From contig JAIXOL010000027.1 in the NCBI GenBank assembly GCA_027486845.1, forward strand, positions 1-64,000: 64,000 nt of DNA, read 5' to 3'. The DNA is from Cytophagaceae bacterium. GTDB taxonomy: Bacteria; Bacteroidota; Bacteroidia; Cytophagales; Spirosomataceae. Position 1 is the stretch's first letter; every line of letters begins with the position of its first letter. A program made the translations under genes and the position numbers. The notes under the pieces are model-generated. The model was not told the origin of the DNA. It did no database searches and worked only from the letters and a program-made list of their open reading frames with translations. Positions 51,227-61,105 of the stretch are shown piece after piece.

Positions 51227-51234
51227 CAAAGTTA
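51227..51234 (-). promoter_or_regulatory. -7 element of mtaB
   Basis: TAACTTTG on the minus strand fits TAnnTTTG, 77 bases before the mtaB ATG at 51150. It places the leader hairpins inside the transcript. Confidence 0.35.
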
Positions 51235-51401
51235 GATAAAAATCAGTTCGTTTTTAGGTGAAATTTTGACTTTCAATATTTAAGCTAACACAAAACTGTA
51301 CTATTTCAAGAAGAAGTATAAACATACATTCTATATTTTCAAATCACTAAATTTTAAGATTTTCAAATTAGTAATTTCTCGCATTCTTCATTTAATTGAA
51401 T

Positions 51402-51409
51402 TAATTTTG
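51402..51409 (+). promoter_or_regulatory. -7 element of purL
   Basis: TAATTTTG fits TAnnTTTG, 33 bases before the purL ATG at 51443. It overlaps the longer frame from TTG 51407, which argues for the ATG start. Confidence 0.4.
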
Positions 51410-51442
51410 CATTTTCAAAAATCTCTACAAAATAGCAACAAA

Positions 51443-54400
51443 ATGATTCATTTCTTCGGAAGCCAAGAAACAGTATTTGCTCTACAAACGCAAAACAATC
51501 TTTCAAATGAAGACATCAAAAAACTCCTTTGGCTATTCAATAGTCAAATCCACAATAAATTCACGATTATCAACAGCAGTGATTCATCATTAAAAGCATA
51601 TTTTGTTGGGCCTCGTGCAGCAATGATTACGCCATGGAGTACAAATGCTGTAGAAATTACACAAAATATGGGTATTCCTGGCATAATCCGTATTGAAGAA
51701 TTTAAGGAAGTTGACGAAAGCTTCAAAGAATTCGACCCAATGCTTTCACAAAAATATACTGAACTAAATCAATCAATTTATACAATTAACGTTCAACCCG
51801 AACCAATTTTGGAAATTGATGACATTGCGGCATATAACAAAAAAGAAGGTCTTTCTCTAAGTGTAGAAGAAGTTGAATATTTGAATAATCTCTCTATAAA
51901 ATTAGAAAGAAAATTAACTGACTCAGAAGTTTTTGGCTTCTCTCAAGTAAATTCAGAACATTGCCGCCATAAAATCTTCAACGGAACCTTCGTAATTGAT
52001 GGTGTTGCCAAAGAATCTTCACTTTTCAAATTAATTAAGAAAACATCGGAAACAAACCCAAACGATATTGTTTCGGCTTACAAAGATAATGTTGCCTTTA
52101 TTAAAGGCCCAAGAGTTACACAATTTGCTCCTTTAAGTGCCGATAAACCAGATTTTTATACCGAAAAAGAGTTTGATTCTGTCATTTCGGTTAAAGCAGA
52201 AACTCATAATTTTCCAACTACAGTTGAGCCTTTCAACGGTGCCGCAACAGGTTCGGGTGGCGAAATTCGTGACCGTCTGGCGGGTGGACAAGGATCATTG
52301 CCATTGGCAGGAACTGCAGTATATATGACATCTTATTCTCGTCTAGAGGAAAATCGACCATGGGAAAAAGGCATGAATGAGCGGCAGTGGTTATACCAAA
52401 CACCAGTGGATATTTTGATAAAAGCCTCAAATGGTGCATCAGATTTCGGAAATAAATTTGGTCAACCTCTTATTACTGGTTCAGTTTTAACTTTTGAACA
52501 TGAAGAAGATGCACGAAAACTTGGTTTCGATAAAGTAATTATGATGGCAGGTGGAGTTGGCTATGGAAAAGCAGAGCAAGCCATCAAACAAAAACCAATA
52601 GTTGGCGATAAAGTTGTGATTTTGGGAGGTGAAAACTACCGAATTGGTATGGGTGGAGCGGCAGTTTCATCGGCAGATACAGGTGCTTTTGGATCAGGAA
52701 TTGAGTTAAATGCGATTCAACGATCAAACCCTGAAATGCAAAAACGTGCTGCTAATGCCATTCGTGGCTTGGTTGAAAGTGACCATAATCCAATCGTTTC
52801 GATTCACGACCACGGTGCAGGCGGACACCTCAATTGTTTGTCTGAGTTAGTTGAAGAAACGGGTGGTTTAATTGATTTAGATAAATTACCAGTTGGTGAC
52901 CCCACCCTTTCTGCCAAAGAAATCATTGGAAATGAGTCACAAGAGCGAATGGGGCTAGTAATTGGTGAAAAAGATTTAGGAATTTTAAAACGCATTGCTG
53001 ACCGTGAGCGTTCGCCGATGTATGAAGTTGGTGATATTACAGGAAGTCATCGCTTTACGTTTGAATCAAAATCAACAGGTGCAAAACCAATGGATTTTGC
53101 AATTGAAGATATGTTTGGTAGTTCACCCAAATTCATAATGGATGATAAAAGCATCGAACGAAATTATTCAGATTTAGAGTATTCTACCGAAAATATACCT
53201 TCATATTTAGACCAAGTACTTCAACTTGAGGCAGTTGCCTGTAAAGATTGGTTAACAAATAAAGTTGACCGTTGCGTTGGTGGAAGAGTTGCCAAACAAC
53301 AATGTGCTGGGCCTTTGCAATTGCCACTAAATAACGTTGGTGTAATGGCACTTGACTTTAAAGGAAAAGAAGGAATTGCAACAACAATTGGTCATTCGCC
53401 AATTTCGGCATTAATTGATCCAGTTGCTGCCTCACGAACAGCTATTGCAGAATCTTTATCAAATATTGTTTTTGCACCTTTAAAAGATGGCTTGAAATCA
53501 GTTTCGCTTTCAGCAAACTGGATGTGGGCCTGCAAAAATGAAGGCGAAGATGCAAGACTTTACGAAGCCGTAAAAGGTTGTTCAGATTTTGCTATCGAAC
53601 TCGGAATCAATATTCCAACGGGAAAAGATTCACTTTCCATGAAGCAAAAATATCCAAATGATGAAGTAATTGCTCCAGGAACGGTAATTATTTCAGCAGG
53701 TGGAAATTGCTCAGATATTACGAAAGTTGTTGAGCCAGTTTTAAAACAAAACGGTGGAAATATTTATTATTTGAACCTTTCGCAAGATTCGTTTAAACTC
53801 GGTGGAAGTTCATTTGCACAAATATTAAATAAAGTTGGTAGCGAGGTTCCTACAATAATAGATACTGAATATTTCAAAACCGCATTTAATATACTTCAAG
53901 AATTAATCAAAGCAGATAGAATAGAAGCAGGACATGACGTTGGTAGTGGTGGTTTGATTACAACTTTGCTCGAAATGTGTTTTGCCGATGTAAACCTTGC
54001 AGCTGAATATGACCTAACTTCATTGAAAGAACATGATTCGGTAAAAGTACTTTTCAACGAAAATATCAGTATAGTTTTCCAAGCTGATGCAGAAGTTGAG
54101 GCTATTTTTACTCAAAATCATATAGAAATTATCAATATTGGAAAGGTCATTAAAGGGAACTTTATCACTGTAAAAAACGACTTAGATTCATTTACATTTG
54201 ATGTATCTAAACTGAGAGATACTTGGTACAAAACCTCTTTTTTGCTTGATTCAAGGCAAACTAAAAACGGTGTTTCTATTGACAGATATAATAATTACAA
54301 AAATCAACCATTGCAGTTTACATTCCCAACTCAATTTGATGGCAAGAAACCAGTAATTGATGCAAACAAACCTAGACCAAAAGCTGCAATTATTCGAGAA

Positions 54401-55123
54401 AAAGGTAGTAATTCTGAGAGAGAAATGGCAAATGCAATGTATTTGGCCGGTTTTGATGTAAAAGACGTACACATGACTGACTTAATTTCTGGTCGTGAAA
54501 CTCTTGAAGACATTCAGTTTATTGGTGCAGTTGGTGGTTTTTCTAACTCGGATGTTTTAGGTTCGGCTAAAGGTTGGGCTGGAGCATTTTTATACAATGA
54601 AAAAGCAAATAATGCTCTCAAGAACTTCTTCAAACGTGAAGATACACTTTCAGTCGGTATTTGTAATGGTTGCCAGTTATTGATGGAATTAGAATTAATA
54701 AATCCTGAACATGAGGTACATGGAAAATTACAACACAATACTTCAAATAAACATGAAAGTATTTTTACTTCGGTAAAAGTGCAGAAAAATAACTCGGTAA
54801 TGCTTTCAACTTTAGAAGGAGCAACTTTGGGTGTTTGGGTTTCTCATGGTGAAGGAAAATTCAATCTTCCGTATTCAGAAGACAAATATAATATTGTAGC
54901 GAAATACGGCTATGCAGAATATCCCGCTAATCCAAATGGTTCAGACTTTAATACTGCCATGATGTGTGATGCTACTGGTCGCCACTTAGTGATGATGCCG
55001 CACATTGAGCGTTCGACATTTCCTTGGAACTGGGCAAATTATCCAGAACGCCATAATGATCAAGTTTCGCCTTGGATAGTAGCTTTTGTTAATGCTCGTA
55101 AGTGGATTGAGGCGGTGAAGTAA
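51443..55123 (+). CDS. purL: Phosphoribosylformylglycinamidine synthase, long form
   Basis: 1226 residues, cytoplasmic. ATP- and glutamine-dependent fourth step of purine synthesis (FGAR to FGAM). N-terminal PurS-like part (1-145), linker with SEHCRHKIFNG, two AIRS-like ATP-binding halves (ETHNFPTTVEPFNGAATGSGGEIRD; later VAKQQCAGPLQLPLNNVGVMALDF) and a C-terminal glutamine amidotransferase with the nucleophile in VGICNGCQLLME and His/Glu in MPHIERSTFPW. Single-gene form, as in Proteobacteria and eukaryotes, so purS and purQ are not needed. Confidence 0.97.
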   Translation: MIHFFGSQETVFALQTQNNLSNEDIKKLLWLFNSQIHNKFTIINSSDSSLKAYFVGPRAAMITPWSTNAVEITQNMGIPGIIRIEEFKEVDESFKEFDPMLSQKYTELNQSIYTINVQPEPILEIDDIAAYNKKEGLSLSVEEVEYLNNLSIKLERKLTDSEVFGFSQVNSEHCRHKIFNGTFVIDGVAKESSLFKLIKKTSETNPNDIVSAYKDNVAFIKGPRVTQFAPLSADKPDFYTEKEFDSVISVKAETHNFPTTVEPFNGAATGSGGEIRDRLAGGQGSLPLAGTAVYMTSYSRLEENRPWEKGMNERQWLYQTPVDILIKASNGASDFGNKFGQPLITGSVLTFEHEEDARKLGFDKVIMMAGGVGYGKAEQAIKQKPIVGDKVVILGGENYRIGMGGAAVSSADTGAFGSGIELNAIQRSNPEMQKRAANAIRGLVESDHNPIVSIHDHGAGGHLNCLSELVEETGGLIDLDKLPVGDPTLSAKEIIGNESQERMGLVIGEKDLGILKRIADRERSPMYEVGDITGSHRFTFESKSTGAKPMDFAIEDMFGSSPKFIMDDKSIERNYSDLEYSTENIPSYLDQVLQLEAVACKDWLTNKVDRCVGGRVAKQQCAGPLQLPLNNVGVMALDFKGKEGIATTIGHSPISALIDPVAASRTAIAESLSNIVFAPLKDGLKSVSLSANWMWACKNEGEDARLYEAVKGCSDFAIELGINIPTGKDSLSMKQKYPNDEVIAPGTVIISAGGNCSDITKVVEPVLKQNGGNIYYLNLSQDSFKLGGSSFAQILNKVGSEVPTIIDTEYFKTAFNILQELIKADRIEAGHDVGSGGLITTLLEMCFADVNLAAEYDLTSLKEHDSVKVLFNENISIVFQADAEVEAIFTQNHIEIINIGKVIKGNFITVKNDLDSFTFDVSKLRDTWYKTSFLLDSRQTKNGVSIDRYNNYKNQPLQFTFPTQFDGKKPVIDANKPRPKAAIIREKGSNSEREMANAMYLAGFDVKDVHMTDLISGRETLEDIQFIGAVGGFSNSDVLGSAKGWAGAFLYNEKANNALKNFFKREDTLSVGICNGCQLLMELELINPEHEVHGKLQHNTSNKHESIFTSVKVQKNNSVMLSTLEGATLGVWVSHGEGKFNLPYSEDKYNIVAKYGYAEYPANPNGSDFNTAMMCDATGRHLVMMPHIERSTFPWNWANYPERHNDQVSPWIVAFVNARKWIEAVK

Positions 55124-55144
55124 TTATACACTTTTTATAAGTCT

Positions 55145-55183
55145 AACGTTGGCAATGTTTTGAACGCTGCCAACGTTTTTTTT
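55145..55183 (+). terminator. Terminator of purL
   Basis: A 10-bp perfect stem (AACGTTGGCA / TGCCAACGTT) with a 13-base loop, followed by a run of T, 21 bases after the stop codon. Confidence 0.92.
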
Positions 55184-55211
55184 ATATATGCGAACTCGAA
55201 AGTTCACTCAA

Positions 55212-55242
55212 CAAAAAACCCCACGAAATATCATGGGGCTTT
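55212..55242 (-). terminator. Terminator of the type II glutamine synthetase gene
   Basis: The CCCCA (55219-55223) and TGGGG (55234-55238) core is extended by A-G/T pairs. On the minus strand it is followed by TTTTTTG. It lies 36 bases after the stop codon. Confidence 0.75.
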
Positions 55243-55277
55243 GTAAACAAAATATTATTCGAAAAAAATTTTTATAT

Positions 55278-56309
55278 TTAGGCCGGTACTTTGGCTGTTT
55301 TAACAGTTTTGATTATTCGTGCTGCTACTTTATAAGGGTCAGCTGCAGAGTTTGGACGACGGTCTTCCAACCATCCTTTCCAGCCTTTTTGTACAGCGGC
55401 AATTGGAATACGGATTGAAGCACCACGATCAGAAACACCATAAGAAAATTTATCAATTGATTGTGTTTCGTGTTTTCCTGTCAAACGTAAGTGGTTGTCA
55501 GCACCATAAACCGCGATGTGTTCTTTAATAAACGGAGCAAATGCTTGACAAACAACGTCGTAATCTTCTTTTTTGCCCGAAGTTCTCAATAATGTGTTTG
55601 AGAAATTAGCGTGCATACCCGATCCATTCCAATCTGTATCTCCCAAAGGCTTGCAGTGCCAGTTGATAGCTACACCATATTTTTCACCAATTTTTTCTAA
55701 TAAATATCGGCCAAGCCACATTTCATCACCAGCTTGTTTGGCTCCTTTAGCAAAACCTTGGAACTCCCACTGACCAGCAGCAACCTCAGCATTGATACCT
55801 TCAATGTTAAGACCTGCCTGTAAACAAACTTCCAAATGTTCTTCAACCATGTCACGACCAAAAGCATTGGCTGCACCTACTGAACAATAATATTGTCCTT
55901 GTGGAGCTGGATAACCAGTTGCTGGAAAACCAAGTGGTTTGTTAGTTTCAGGGTTCCACAAGAAATATTCTTGCTCAAAACCAAACCAAAAATCATTATC
56001 TTCATCATCAATAGTTGCACGTCCGTTAGACTCATGTGGAGTTCCATCAGCATTCAAAACTTCACACATAACCAAGAAACCTGCACCAATACGAGTTGGG
56101 TCTGGGCAAATGAATACTGGCTTCAATAAACAGTCAGACGAACCACCTTCTGCTTGCTGAGTTGATGAACCATCAAAAGACCACATATCGCAATCTTCTA
56201 ATTTTCCACTGAAGTTTTTTTCAATTTTAGTTTTGCTACGAAGGCTTTGAGTTGGTTTGTAACCATCAAGCCAAATGTATTCTAATTTTGCTACTGGAAC
56301 GTTTGCCAT
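55278..56309 (-). CDS. Glutamine synthetase type II
   Basis: 343 residues, cytoplasmic. It makes glutamine from glutamate, ammonia and ATP. Type II (eukaryote-like) features: LEYIWLDGY, WSFDGSSTQQAEGGSSD, WFGFEQEYFLW, GINAEVAAGQWEFQ and GADNHLRLTGKHETQSIDKFSYGVSDRGASIRIP. The short length and missing adenylylation loop separate it from type I. A different, type III enzyme is encoded 2.6 kb away. TATATTTG lies upstream. Confidence 0.95.
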   Translation of the reverse strand: MANVPVAKLEYIWLDGYKPTQSLRSKTKIEKNFSGKLEDCDMWSFDGSSTQQAEGGSSDCLLKPVFICPDPTRIGAGFLVMCEVLNADGTPHESNGRATIDDEDNDFWFGFEQEYFLWNPETNKPLGFPATGYPAPQGQYYCSVGAANAFGRDMVEEHLEVCLQAGLNIEGINAEVAAGQWEFQGFAKGAKQAGDEMWLGRYLLEKIGEKYGVAINWHCKPLGDTDWNGSGMHANFSNTLLRTSGKKEDYDVVCQAFAPFIKEHIAVYGADNHLRLTGKHETQSIDKFSYGVSDRGASIRIPIAAVQKGWKGWLEDRRPNSAADPYKVAARIIKTVKTAKVPA

Positions 56310-56357
56310 TGTTGTAATTTTTTAATGTATTGCGGTTATCATTCAAAGAATATGATA

Positions 56358-56365
56358 CAAATATA
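56358..56365 (-). promoter_or_regulatory. -7 element of the GSII gene
   Basis: TATATTTG on the minus strand fits TAnnTTTG, 49 bases before the ATG at 56309. No clear -33 element. Confidence 0.4.
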
Positions 56366-56677
56366 TAATACGAAAACAATATATTATTCTTCAAAAGGCA
56401 ATTATTTTAGTTGAATATTCTAAATTCTTTATAAAGTACAACTTTTTGTAGGATTTGTTTGGTTTTACTATTTCTACAAGGCTGAGTAATTACCAAATAT
56501 GCAAAAAACATACGTTTTTTTTCCAAATACCTACACTATTTCAAACCTAGTTTTTAAGTATTTATAACTTTATTAAGTATTTACACTTAATTTAAACCTA
56601 TTTTTGAAAAAGTTACATATTTTGAATATTTGATTATTCAAAGAATTAAAATAAATTCGAAATAGTATTTAATGAAA

Positions 56678-56707
56678 AAAGTCACAAGTTTTACAACCTG
56701 TGACTTT
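56678..56707 (-). terminator. Terminator downstream of the LtaS-like gene
   Basis: A 9-bp stem (AAAGTCACA / TGTGACTTT) with a 12-base loop. On the minus strand it is followed by TTTCATT. It abuts the stop codon of the small open stretch at 56707-56802 and lies 146 bases after the stop of the LtaS-like gene. Confidence 0.7.
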
Positions 56708-56802
56708 CATTTTAAATCCCTTCTTACTAATTCTTGTCTGCCATCTTTTTCGGACAGCCATGCATTTGCTTTGGTCGTAGGTTCAAAAACCAAATAATCT
56801 TT
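56707..56802 (-). pseudogene. Possible gene remnant before the terminator
   Basis: An open stretch of 31 codons with a natural-looking composition (KDYLVFEPTTKANAWL, then a charged tail ending RRDLK and TGA 56709-56707). It has an in-frame stop just upstream (56805-56803) and no start codon. A 30-codon ORF with an ATG (56819-56727) overlaps it in another frame. The terminator begins at its stop codon, as at a true gene end. It may be the decayed tail of a lost gene; a chance open frame cannot be excluded. Confidence 0.3.
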
Positions 56803-56852
56803 TTACTCAAAAAAAGCATCGAATTTTTAATTTCTAATGGTTTTTAAGGCTG

Positions 56853-58691
56853 CTATTTGTCTAAATAATCCTGAAACATTCGCTGCATCAGTGCTTTTCC
56901 AAAGTCTTGTTCTTTTTGAGAAATATTTCCGTTATTCTGAATTATTTTCTGCCCAATATTATCAAAAACATAATTTTTCGACTGATTAACATAGCCAAAA
57001 CCATTATTAAACGCAAAAAATGCCCATGGTTTTGTTTTAACATCAAAAATATTTTTACTCCAATTATAGGCATAAGCATTCAAATTTGCTTGTCGAAGTA
57101 CAGTTGAAGCCAAATCTATTTGAGAATAAACATTTGAAACCTCAATGCCTTTTTTCTCCAATGCACCTCCTAACCAAAGCATTGGAATCTTAAAATCATC
57201 ATTTTTTTTTCCTGTTTCAGGAATTCGATGGCCGTGGTCTGCAATAACAACAATTAGAGTATTATCCCACCAAGTTTGTTTTTTTGCTTCAGCAATAAAA
57301 TTACCAAAAGATTGGTCGGCATAATACATAGCGTTCATAAATTTACTTTCTTCATCTTGGCCTATAAATTTGGTTTTAATCGGCACTTCAAAAGGTTCAT
57401 GACTACTCAGAGTCAATAAAGTTGAAAAGAATGGCTGATTAATATTGGAATGGTCATTTAAGAATTTTTGATAAACCGCTCCATCTTGTGCCCCCCACTT
57501 CGAATTCCAATCTTTTGGGTCAAAGTCTTGTTTACTGACAATTCTCTGAAAATCAGCCTCGTATAAATAAGATTTTATATTGGCAAATTCAGTTTCGCCT
57601 CCATAATAAAAAGCGGTTGAATAAGCATTATTCCCGAAGTCTTTGCTCAAAACTGGTAATTTGGCCGATTTATTTGGTTCGGTAATGATTGAGGCCGTAG
57701 GTTGAGCCGGATATCCGCTTAAGATTGCGGGCAAGCCTTTATCAGTACGGTCGCCGCTGGCATAAATATTAGAAAAGTAAATCCCTTCTGACTTTAGAGC
57801 GTTGAATTGCGGCGTAACACTTTCTTGATTAATCCATTTTTCAGTGGCTTTTTTGGTAAAACTTTCCCAAATTATAAAAATAATATTCGGCTTTTTGATT
57901 TCTTTTTTTAGAACATATTGGGTCGAATTTGAATTCGAATAAAGTTCTTTAACTGTCTCAGACAAAGATTCCTTTGGCAAATAGGTAAATGGATTAACTT
58001 TATCATATGTACCATTGACGATTGAACTCATAAAATTCCAAGGAGCATTTATTGCAGAGATATTGGCAAAATTATTCGTAGAAAAATAAACCGTACTTTG
58101 GTTCATTGGCGAAATCCCCAAACTTCCTCTGATTGGCACAAATAAGGCTAACAAACACATTACTGATATCGGAATAAAAGGCAAATTTTCTATATGGTTC
58201 CAGTTATCAATATTTCGAGTAATGATGCGGTAAACTATGTAAGAAGCAATAATCAGCAAAATTATAAAACTAATAAAAAGTTGAAACAAAGGTGATGAAC
58301 TCACCGACGCCCAAGCCTCACGCGGAGATTTTAGATAATATAGTGGAGTAGCATCAAGTCGATAGCCCCATGTATTAAACACTTGTAAATCAATTACGAC
58401 TATTAAAGTTATGAAAAAAACCGCAACAAATGTATAAGAGAAAATCCAGTTTTCGAGTTTACTTTTTTTAATAAAATTTGATATGCAAACAAATACAAAA
58501 GGAATGACCGATAGATAACCTGACATCGAAAAATCCATACGTATACCATTCCAAAAAATACCCCAAAACGTTTCAATAGTCAATAATTTAGTATCTTCTA
58601 TATGGTAACTCAAAAAAATCACTCTTGCTGATAGGAAGTATATTACCCAAAAGCAAAAATAAATTAGTAGAAATTGTAAGCGTTCTTTCAT
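56853..58691 (-). CDS. LtaS-like sulfatase-fold membrane enzyme
   Basis: 612 residues. Five membrane helices in the first 210 residues, then an extracytoplasmic alkaline-phosphatase/sulfatase fold. Metal and nucleophile sites: Glu in FIIWESFTKKATE, Thr in SGDRTDKGLPAILSGYP, and VVIADHGHRIP. LtaS-type enzymes transfer glycerol-phosphate or phosphoethanolamine groups; Bacteroidota have no classical lipoteichoic acid, so it may modify lipid or glycan head groups. ATG 58691 (MKERLQFLLIYF) is favoured over ATG 58754 because a promoter-like TATATTTG lies between them. Confidence 0.85.
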   Translation of the reverse strand: MKERLQFLLIYFCFWVIYFLSARVIFLSYHIEDTKLLTIETFWGIFWNGIRMDFSMSGYLSVIPFVFVCISNFIKKSKLENWIFSYTFVAVFFITLIVVIDLQVFNTWGYRLDATPLYYLKSPREAWASVSSSPLFQLFISFIILLIIASYIVYRIITRNIDNWNHIENLPFIPISVMCLLALFVPIRGSLGISPMNQSTVYFSTNNFANISAINAPWNFMSSIVNGTYDKVNPFTYLPKESLSETVKELYSNSNSTQYVLKKEIKKPNIIFIIWESFTKKATEKWINQESVTPQFNALKSEGIYFSNIYASGDRTDKGLPAILSGYPAQPTASIITEPNKSAKLPVLSKDFGNNAYSTAFYYGGETEFANIKSYLYEADFQRIVSKQDFDPKDWNSKWGAQDGAVYQKFLNDHSNINQPFFSTLLTLSSHEPFEVPIKTKFIGQDEESKFMNAMYYADQSFGNFIAEAKKQTWWDNTLIVVIADHGHRIPETGKKNDDFKIPMLWLGGALEKKGIEVSNVYSQIDLASTVLRQANLNAYAYNWSKNIFDVKTKPWAFFAFNNGFGYVNQSKNYVFDNIGQKIIQNNGNISQKEQDFGKALMQRMFQDYLDK

Positions 58692-58719
58692 TAAATTGTT
58701 TGATTTGCTTAATTTAGCC

Positions 58720-58727
58720 CAAATATA
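58720..58727 (-). promoter_or_regulatory. -7 element of the LtaS-like gene
   Basis: TATATTTG on the minus strand fits TAnnTTTG, 29 bases before the ATG at 58691. It supports the shorter start. Confidence 0.4.
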
Positions 58728-58897
58728 AGCTAAGAAATGATATTTAGAAATCATAAAGTTCAGTAATTAGTATAAAACATTGATTATCAAACACTTTTAT
58801 ATTCAATCTTAAAACTAAGTTTAAAAAAAATTTCATTTTTATAATAAACATAATCCACCTCTAGCATTAACAATATTATTCGTAAACAATCAAAAAA

Positions 58898-61090
58898 ATG
58901 GCAAGATTAAGATTTAAAGCGGTTGAAGAAGCTCAAAACAGGACTGCAACTAGAGTAGATATTCCTACAGGGAAAGTAACCGACTTTTACGGTTCTAATA
59001 TTTTTAATGACGAGGTAATGCGAGCTATGCTCTCGCCAGAAGCCTATATGAAAGTTACCGTTGCCATCAAAAGTGGTGATAAAATCGACCGTGAAATTGC
59101 AGATGAAGTCGCTGCTGCCATGAAATCTTGGGCTGTTTCAAAAGGTGCAACTCATTACACTCATTGGTTTCAACCATTAACAGGTGGTTCGGCCGAAAAA
59201 CACGATGCATTTTTTGATTTAAATTTAGATGGAAAAGCTGTAGAAAAATTCAAAGGAAGTGCCTTAACACAACAAGAACCAGATGCTTCATCGTTTCCAA
59301 ATGGTGGTATAAGAGCCACTTTTGAAGCCCGTGGCTACACTGCGTGGGACCCATCTTCGCCTGCATTTATTATGTATAATGAGGCTGGAACTGGTACGCT
59401 TTGTATTCCGTCTATTTTCGTTTCTTATACAGGCGAACTTCTTGATTCAAAATCACCTTTATTGAAATCGATTCATGCACTTGATAAAGCTGCAACCGAA
59501 GTGGCAATTATATTCGACCGCCACGTTGAGAAAGTTTCGGCAACTCTTGGGGTCGAACAAGAATATTTTTTAGTTGATAAATCATTGTTTAATGCTCGAC
59601 CTGATTTAATGATGTCGGGACGTACAGTTTTTGGACATCCCCCAGCGAAAGGTCAGCAACTTGATGATCATTATTTCGGATCAATTCCACCACGTGTAAA
59701 TGCATTTATGGTTGATTTTGAATTTGAAGCTCTAAAACTCGGAATTCCAGTCCGTACTCGTCATAATGAGGTAGCTCCAGCTCAATTTGAAGTCGCCCCT
59801 ACATTTGAAGAAGTAAATCTTGCTTGCGACCACAATATTTTGTTAATGGACTTGATGCGAAAAATTGCCAGAAAACATAATTTTGAGGTACTTTTCCACG
59901 AAAAACCATTCGCAGGAATTAATGGAAGTGGAAAACACAATAATTGGTCTTTGGGAACCGATACAGGTGTTAACTTACTAAGTCCGAGCACAAAACCGAA
60001 GGAAAGTTTGCGTTTTGTCACCTTTCTGGTAAATGTCATAAAAGCTGTTCATGATAATGCTGACTTACTCCGTGCGAGCATAGCCTCGGCAGGAAACGAA
60101 CACCGTTTAGGAGCAAATGAAGCTCCACCAGCTATTATTTCGATTTTCTTAGGTACTCAAATGACAAAGGTTTTGAACGATTTAGAAAATAAAGAAATCG
60201 TGTCTATTGAAAAAGGAGAAAACGCTTACATAAAACTTGGTTTAAATCGAATTCCTTCAATCTTACTTGATAATACAGACCGCAATCGCACATCTCCGTT
60301 TGCCTTCACTGGAAATAAATTTGAATATCGTGCAGTTGGTGGCTCAGCCAATTCTGCACAACCAATGATGATTTTGAACACGATAGTAGCCAATCAGTTA
60401 GAAAAATTCAGAACCGATTATGATGCTGAAATGACCGACCACGAAGGAAAAAAAGAAGAAATAATTGTAAAAATTCTAAAAGGCTACATAAAGGAAAGTA
60501 AAAAGATTTTGTTTGAGGGAAATGGTTATGGTGACGAATGGAAAGAGGAAGCAGCAAGCCGTGGATTATCAAATATTTCAAGCACTCCAGAAGCACTAAA
60601 AGCCTATCTAAACAAAGATTTTATAGAAATTTTTGAACGCTTGGGGGTTTTAACCGAAAGAGAATTTCATGCAAGATATGAAATTGAATTGGAAAACTAT
60701 ATCAAAAAAATTCAAATTGAATCTCGTCTAATCGGAGATTTAGCTATGAATCACGTAGTATCAACTGCAGTAAAATACCAAGCTCGTCTAGTTCAAACGG
60801 CTAAGGCTTTGAAAGATATGGAGTTAATAATTGAAGCAGAACCAGTAATAAATATTATCAAAGAAATTTCCGAACGAGTAACAATCATTTCAAGATTAGT
60901 TCATGATATGACCGAAGCTCGTAAACGAATTAATAACATTGATGACATCGAAGAACACGCTAAACTTTATGGAAATGAGGTAAAAGGATTCTTTGAAGAC
61001 ATAAGATACCATGTAGATAAACTGGAAATTTTGATAGATGATGAAGATTGGCCATTAGTAAAATACCGAGAATTGTTATATATTAGATAA
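58898..61090 (+). CDS. glnN: Glutamine synthetase type III
   Basis: 730 residues, cytoplasmic dodecameric glutamine synthetase. Type III features: YGSNIFNDEVMRAMLSPEAY, THWFQPLTGGSAEKHDAF, GVEQEYFLVD, RTRHNEVAPAQFEVAP, NGSGKHNNWSLGTDTGVNLL and LGANEAPPAI. The length is typical of GSIII (about 700-730). This form is the main one in Bacteroidota and many cyanobacteria. The following gene's 5' end contains its apparent terminator. Confidence 0.96.
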   Translation: MARLRFKAVEEAQNRTATRVDIPTGKVTDFYGSNIFNDEVMRAMLSPEAYMKVTVAIKSGDKIDREIADEVAAAMKSWAVSKGATHYTHWFQPLTGGSAEKHDAFFDLNLDGKAVEKFKGSALTQQEPDASSFPNGGIRATFEARGYTAWDPSSPAFIMYNEAGTGTLCIPSIFVSYTGELLDSKSPLLKSIHALDKAATEVAIIFDRHVEKVSATLGVEQEYFLVDKSLFNARPDLMMSGRTVFGHPPAKGQQLDDHYFGSIPPRVNAFMVDFEFEALKLGIPVRTRHNEVAPAQFEVAPTFEEVNLACDHNILLMDLMRKIARKHNFEVLFHEKPFAGINGSGKHNNWSLGTDTGVNLLSPSTKPKESLRFVTFLVNVIKAVHDNADLLRASIASAGNEHRLGANEAPPAIISIFLGTQMTKVLNDLENKEIVSIEKGENAYIKLGLNRIPSILLDNTDRNRTSPFAFTGNKFEYRAVGGSANSAQPMMILNTIVANQLEKFRTDYDAEMTDHEGKKEEIIVKILKGYIKESKKILFEGNGYGDEWKEEAASRGLSNISSTPEALKAYLNKDFIEIFERLGVLTEREFHARYEIELENYIKKIQIESRLIGDLAMNHVVSTAVKYQARLVQTAKALKDMELIIEAEPVINIIKEISERVTIISRLVHDMTEARKRINNIDDIEEHAKLYGNEVKGFFEDIRYHVDKLEILIDDEDWPLVKYRELLYIR

Positions 61091-61105
61091 TATTCCGAAA
61101 AACAA

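Larger units (their letters stand above)
56310..56852. other. 543-base spacer between the GSII and LtaS-like genes
   Basis: It carries the GSII -7 element (56358-56365), AT-rich sequence to about 56660, a stem-loop at 56678-56707 and, right of it, what looks like a gene remnant (see that entry). No intact gene. Confidence 0.55.
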
